Positions 42,714-45,445 of a stretch of DNA of 45,445 bases are shown here, in pieces; within the stretch, counting starts at the first letter, position 1, and every line of letters starts with the position of its first letter. The position numbers and the translations under genes were made by a program. Below the pieces are notes generated by a model that made no database searches, had not been told where the DNA came from, and saw only the letters and a list, made by a program, of their open reading frames with translations. The DNA comes from Betaproteobacteria bacterium (GTDB taxonomy: Bacteria; Pseudomonadota; Gammaproteobacteria; Burkholderiales; SG8-41). The stretch is taken from assembly GCA_016868035.1 (NCBI GenBank), contig VGID01000033.1, positions 1 to 45,445 of the forward strand. Direction: 5' to 3'.

Positions 42714-43718
42714 GTGCCGATCGCGCCGACCATAGACATCCACGCGCATTACTTCCCCGAGTCCTATATCAAGCTCATCGCCGATCACGGCAAGCGCTGC
42801 GGCGCCACCGTGGTTGCCGACGTTTCGGGCGCGCGGTTCATCCAGGTGGGGTTGCTGCTGCGCACCGGCCCGATCACCGCACCGTTCATAGACCTCGGCG
42901 AGCGGTTGAAGGCGATGGACCAGCAGGGCGTGAAGATGCACGCGCTCTCGCTCACCCAGCCGATGGTGTACTGGGCCGACGACGATCTTTCGATGCAGCT
43001 CTGCGTGGCGTTCAACGACGCGGTGAGCGCGGCTCACAAGGCTCACCCCGAGCGGCTGATCGGGTTCGCGTGCCTGCCGTTCCAGAGCCCCCGGCTCGCG
43101 CTGGAGGAGCTCGAGCGCGCCGCCAGGCTCCCGGGCATCCGCGGGATCTACGTTGCGACCGCCGTGCGTGACCGCGAACTCTCGGACCGCAGTTTCTTCC
43201 CCGTGTACGAGCGGATGGCCGAGCTGGGCCTGCCGCTGTTCCTGCATCCGATGATGATCAATAACGAGCGGCTGAAGCAGTACTACCTGATCAACCTGTG
43301 CGGAAACCCGTTCGACACGGCGATCGCCGCCGCCCATCTCATCTTCGGCGGGGTGCTGGACGCCTTCCCGAAGCTCGAGGTTTGCCTGCCCCACGCGGGA
43401 GGCGCGCTGCCGATCCTGCGCGGCCGCATGGACCGCGGGTTTCAGCTCCGCGGCGAGTGCAAGACCATCAAGCGGGCTCCCAGCGAGTATCTCAAGCGCT
43501 TCACCTACGACACGATCAGCTATTCGGAGCCGGTCCTGGAGGACCTCATCAAGCTCGCCGGGGTGGAACGCATCATGATGGGCAGCGACTACTGCTTCGA
43601 CATCGCCTACGAGGAGCCGGTGAAGGTCGTCACCGGCATGAAGTCCCTCACCGACGAGCAGAAGCAGATGATCCTCGGAGGAAATGCGCTCCGCCTGCTC
43701 CGCCTCGCGGGCGGGTGA
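42714..43718 (+). CDS. amidohydrolase, ACMSD-like
   Basis: A 334-residue metal-dependent hydrolase/decarboxylase of the amidohydrolase_2 family. TIDIHAHYFPESY gives the HxH metal ligands, LPLFLHPMM the next His, CLPHAGGALPILRGRMDR another, and IMMGSDYCFDI the conserved Asp. Relatives include aminocarboxymuconate-semialdehyde decarboxylase and gamma-resorcylate-type decarboxylases; the substrate is not determined. GTG 42714 has GGAGAG 9 bases ahead. The TGA is the third to fifth base of the first unit of the following array. Confidence 0.88.
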   Translation: MPIAPTIDIHAHYFPESYIKLIADHGKRCGATVVADVSGARFIQVGLLLRTGPITAPFIDLGERLKAMDQQGVKMHALSLTQPMVYWADDDLSMQLCVAFNDAVSAAHKAHPERLIGFACLPFQSPRLALEELERAARLPGIRGIYVATAVRDRELSDRSFFPVYERMAELGLPLFLHPMMINNERLKQYYLINLCGNPFDTAIAAAHLIFGGVLDAFPKLEVCLPHAGGALPILRGRMDRGFQLRGECKTIKRAPSEYLKRFTYDTISYSEPVLEDLIKLAGVERIMMGSDYCFDIAYEEPVKVVTGMKSLTDEQKQMILGGNALRLLRLAGG

Positions 43719-43805
43719 ACGGTTAACGGTAATCGGTAAACGGTAGCAGCCAAAGCCCGTTCATGAAACCGGACCCCTGTTCACTGTTCACCGTTCACTG
43801 TTCAC
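43714..43805. repeat. heptamer array locus VIII
   Basis: Left arm of four units, GGTGAAC, GGTTAAC, GGTAATC, GGTAAAC (43714-43741), with a partial fifth; right arm of four units, TGTTCAC twice, CGTTCAC, TGTTCAC (43778-43805). The pairing potential between arms is high. It separates two convergent genes and could work as a terminator in both directions. Confidence 0.92.
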
Positions 43806-43808
43806 GGG

Positions 43809-44390
43809 TCACTTGAATGCGGCAAGCACGTCGGCCGTGCCCACCACGTAGCAGATGGTGGGCAGGATGCGGTTGATCGCGAAGTCGTGATTCTCGAAGT
43901 TGTTGCTCGCGACGCATTCGCGCGGGATGAACACGCGGTAGCCCATGTCGCTCGCATGGCGCGCGGTGGCCTCGACCACCCAGTTCGTCCACAGGCCGGT
44001 GAGCACCACGGTGTTCACGTCGTGATTCTGCAGCGCCTGCCCGAGATTGGTGGTGAGGAAAGGATCCACGCAGGTCTTGTTGAGCACGAGCTCGCTCTTC
44101 AGGGGCCGGATCTTCGGATGGATCGCGGCACCCCGCGTTCCGAAGATCAACTGGCGCGACTTGCGCAGCCCGTCCCATAGCGGGTTGTCGCGCGGGATGT
44201 CGAGAAAATCGCCCCGCACCGACGCCGTGATGTGGATCACTGGCACTTTCCGGCGCCGCGCTGCCTTCACGACCGACGCGATGTGCTCGAGCACCCGATT
44301 CTCCCGGATGCAGGGCGTGATCTTCACCAGGTCATTCTGGACATCCAGCACCAGGACCGCGGTGCGCCGCGCGTCTATTTTCGGCCTCAA
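43809..44390 (-). CDS. isochorismatase-like protein lacking the catalytic cysteine
   Basis: A 193-residue cysteine-hydrolase-fold protein. VLVLDVQNDLV holds the catalytic Asp (residue 16) and LNKTCVDPF the Lys (105). At the cysteine position, usually TGVATNxCVE, the sequence is TGLWTNWVVEATAR: Val138 replaces Cys. It may be non-catalytic or use other chemistry. The start is TTG 44390 with GGGAGGG about 8 bases ahead. It lies 25 bp downstream of the Bug gene on the same strand, so the pair was probably an operon. Confidence 0.85.
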   Translation of the reverse strand: MRPKIDARRTAVLVLDVQNDLVKITPCIRENRVLEHIASVVKAARRRKVPVIHITASVRGDFLDIPRDNPLWDGLRKSRQLIFGTRGAAIHPKIRPLKSELVLNKTCVDPFLTTNLGQALQNHDVNTVVLTGLWTNWVVEATARHASDMGYRVFIPRECVASNNFENHDFAINRILPTICYVVGTADVLAAFK

Positions 44391-44415
44391 GATCGTTTCC
44401 CTCCCGCTGCGCGCA

Positions 44416-45318
44416 CTACATTTTCAAGCCAGCCGCGTTGATCACCTTTGCCCACTGCGCGCCCTCGGTGCGGATGAGGTCCGCGAACTCCTGGGGCGAG
44501 CCGCCGACGGACTCGACGGCGAGCTTTTCGAAGAGCCGCTTCACGTCCGGGGTGGCAAGGGCTTTGACGAGCGCACCATGCAGCGTCGTTACGATCGCCT
44601 GCGGAGTGCCTCTCGGCGCGAGCATGCCGTACCAGCCCTCGGTGTTGAAGTTGAATCCGCTCTCCTTGATCGTCGGGAGATCCGGGAACAGCGGCGAGCG
44701 CTTCTCGCCACCTACCGCGAGCGCGCGCAGCTTGCCGCTGCGCATGTGCGGCAGCGCGGGTGACAGGCCGTTGAACATCATGTCCACCTCGCCCGCCATC
44801 AGCGCCGTCATCGCCGGCGCCGCGCCTTTGTAGGGCACGTGCACGATGCTCACGCCGGCCGCGATCTTGAACAGCTCTCCCGCCATGTGTATGCCCACGC
44901 CATTGCCCCCTGAGGAAAAGTTCATCTTGCCGGGACGCGACCTGGCGAGCGCAACGAGCTGCTTCACCGACTTCGCCGGGACGCTCGGATGCACGAGCAG
45001 GACGTACGGCGCTGCCGCTACCTGCGATATCGGCACCAGATCCCGCACCGGATCGTAGGGCGTGTTCGGATTGAGATTGGGAACGATGGCGAGGGGCCCG
45101 GAGAAACCGAACAGCAGCGTGTAGCCGTCCGGCGCCTGCTTCGAGACGAACTCGGTGCCGATCAGGCCTGCCGCGCCCACGCGGTTCTCGACGACGACCT
45201 GCTGGCCCAGCACTTCGGACAACCCGTGGGTCACCGTCCGGCAGATGACGTCCACCGGCCCGCCCGCTCCCGAAGGCGCGATGACGCGAACCGGCTTCGT
45301 AGGATAGGCTTGCGCGCC
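44416..45318 (-). pseudogene. Bug/TctC-family solute-binding protein, 5' end removed by IS3
   Basis: Tripartite tricarboxylate transporter substrate-binding protein of the Bug family. The frame is open back to the IS junction as GAQAYPTKPVRVIAPSGAGGPVD...; AQA is the end of a signal peptide, so the insertion removed nearly all of it and the start. The mature part is intact: GQQVVVENRVGAAGLIGTEFV, DGYTLLFGFSG, HVPYKGAAPAMTALMAGEVDMMF and GMLAPRGTPQAIV. A cytoplasmic product could start at GTG 45255, but it could not reach the periplasm. Bug proteins bind small organic acids. Confidence 0.9.
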
Positions 45319-45445
45319 TGACCTGCGTTGAATCCTGATCCAGTTGCAGTGAGAGTTTTAAGTCTAGCGTAGAGCTAATGCAGGTTCAATCGCTGGTTCA
45401 CCTCCTGGGGCGTTGGGATTGGTGGGAATAGGCTCTGATGCAACG
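45319..45445 (-). mobile_element. IS3-family element, right end (right copy, inverted)
   Basis: 127 bases identical to the reverse complement of 706-832, including the last codons and stop of orfB (stop at 45375-45377). The orientation is opposite to the left copy. The rest lies outside the window. Confidence 0.95.

Overview
The window looks like part of a betaproteobacterial chromosome with high GC content. The evidence is a zapB-like gene, zapA and 6S RNA in a row, a Bug/TctC-type solute-binding protein, heptosyltransferase and MsbA LPS genes, and a BtuB-type receptor behind a cobalamin riboswitch. No tRNA, rRNA or CRISPR array was seen. Both ends stop inside copies of the same IS3-family element in inverted orientation. 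They share 127 identical bases, with the orfB ends facing inward. Each copy truncates the gene next to it: an aminopeptidase-like gene on the left and a Bug gene, cut in its signal peptide, on the right.

Layout. 1-5.9 kb: IS3 remnant, broken aminopeptidase-like gene, a NodU/CmcH carbamoyltransferase with a possible small membrane partner, about 0.7 kb of gene-free DNA and an IS5-type element. 6.1-15.2 kb: a surface-glycan block on the + strand with a B12-type radical SAM protein, a putative GT-B transferase, a SPASM-like radical SAM protein, a large surface-carbohydrate protein, a GT2, an SDR epimerase and a GT4. 15.2-18.1 kb: two toxin-antitoxin pairs with PIN toxins, a DUF4143-type ATPase between them, and a 40-bp perfect palindrome. 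18.2-22.5 kb: four genes matching the UDP-diacetylbacillosamine route (phosphoglycosyl transferase, acetyltransferase, aminotransferase, 4,6-dehydratase). 22.5-27.5 kb: an AbrB/Doc toxin-antitoxin pair coupled to an O-antigen ligase, then two GT2 enzymes and a heptosyltransferase. 27.7-30.3 kb: a truncated potassium-channel tail, an epimerase and a third radical SAM protein. 30.4-38.3 kb, - strand: MsbA, a GtrB/ArnC-like GT2, a WecD-like acetyltransferase, two methyltransferases, an RffA/WecE aminotransferase and a GT39-like glycosyltransferase. 38.4-40.9 kb: btuB with its riboswitch and promoter. 41.2-42.6 kb: zapB-like, zapA, ssrS, EVE protein. 42.7-45.3 kb: amidohydrolase, an isochorismatase-like protein lacking its cysteine, and the truncated Bug protein.

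How the genes fit together. Most of the window builds and exports surface glycans. The bacillosamine module would make a lipid-linked primer sugar, the glycosyltransferases would extend it, and the ligase would join the chain to lipid A-core. The core is built by the WaaE-like and GT9 enzymes and flipped by MsbA. The RffA-WecD-GtrB-GT39 set reads as a second route that makes a 4-acetamido-4,6-dideoxy sugar, loads it on undecaprenyl phosphate and adds it in the periplasm.

The most unusual feature is a family of intergenic arrays of 7-bp units, found only between 24.4 and 43.8 kb. Most have a left arm of G-rich units and a right arm of roughly complementary units, often four units per arm. The heptamer differs between loci but is kept within a locus. 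Seven genes use an array for their stop codon and sometimes their last residues. One array lies inside a peripheral loop of the cobalamin riboswitch, and another is split by a 210-bp MITE-like element. The arrays are absent from the first 24 kb, where the IS elements and toxin-antitoxin pairs are, which suggests a recently acquired left half and an older right half.
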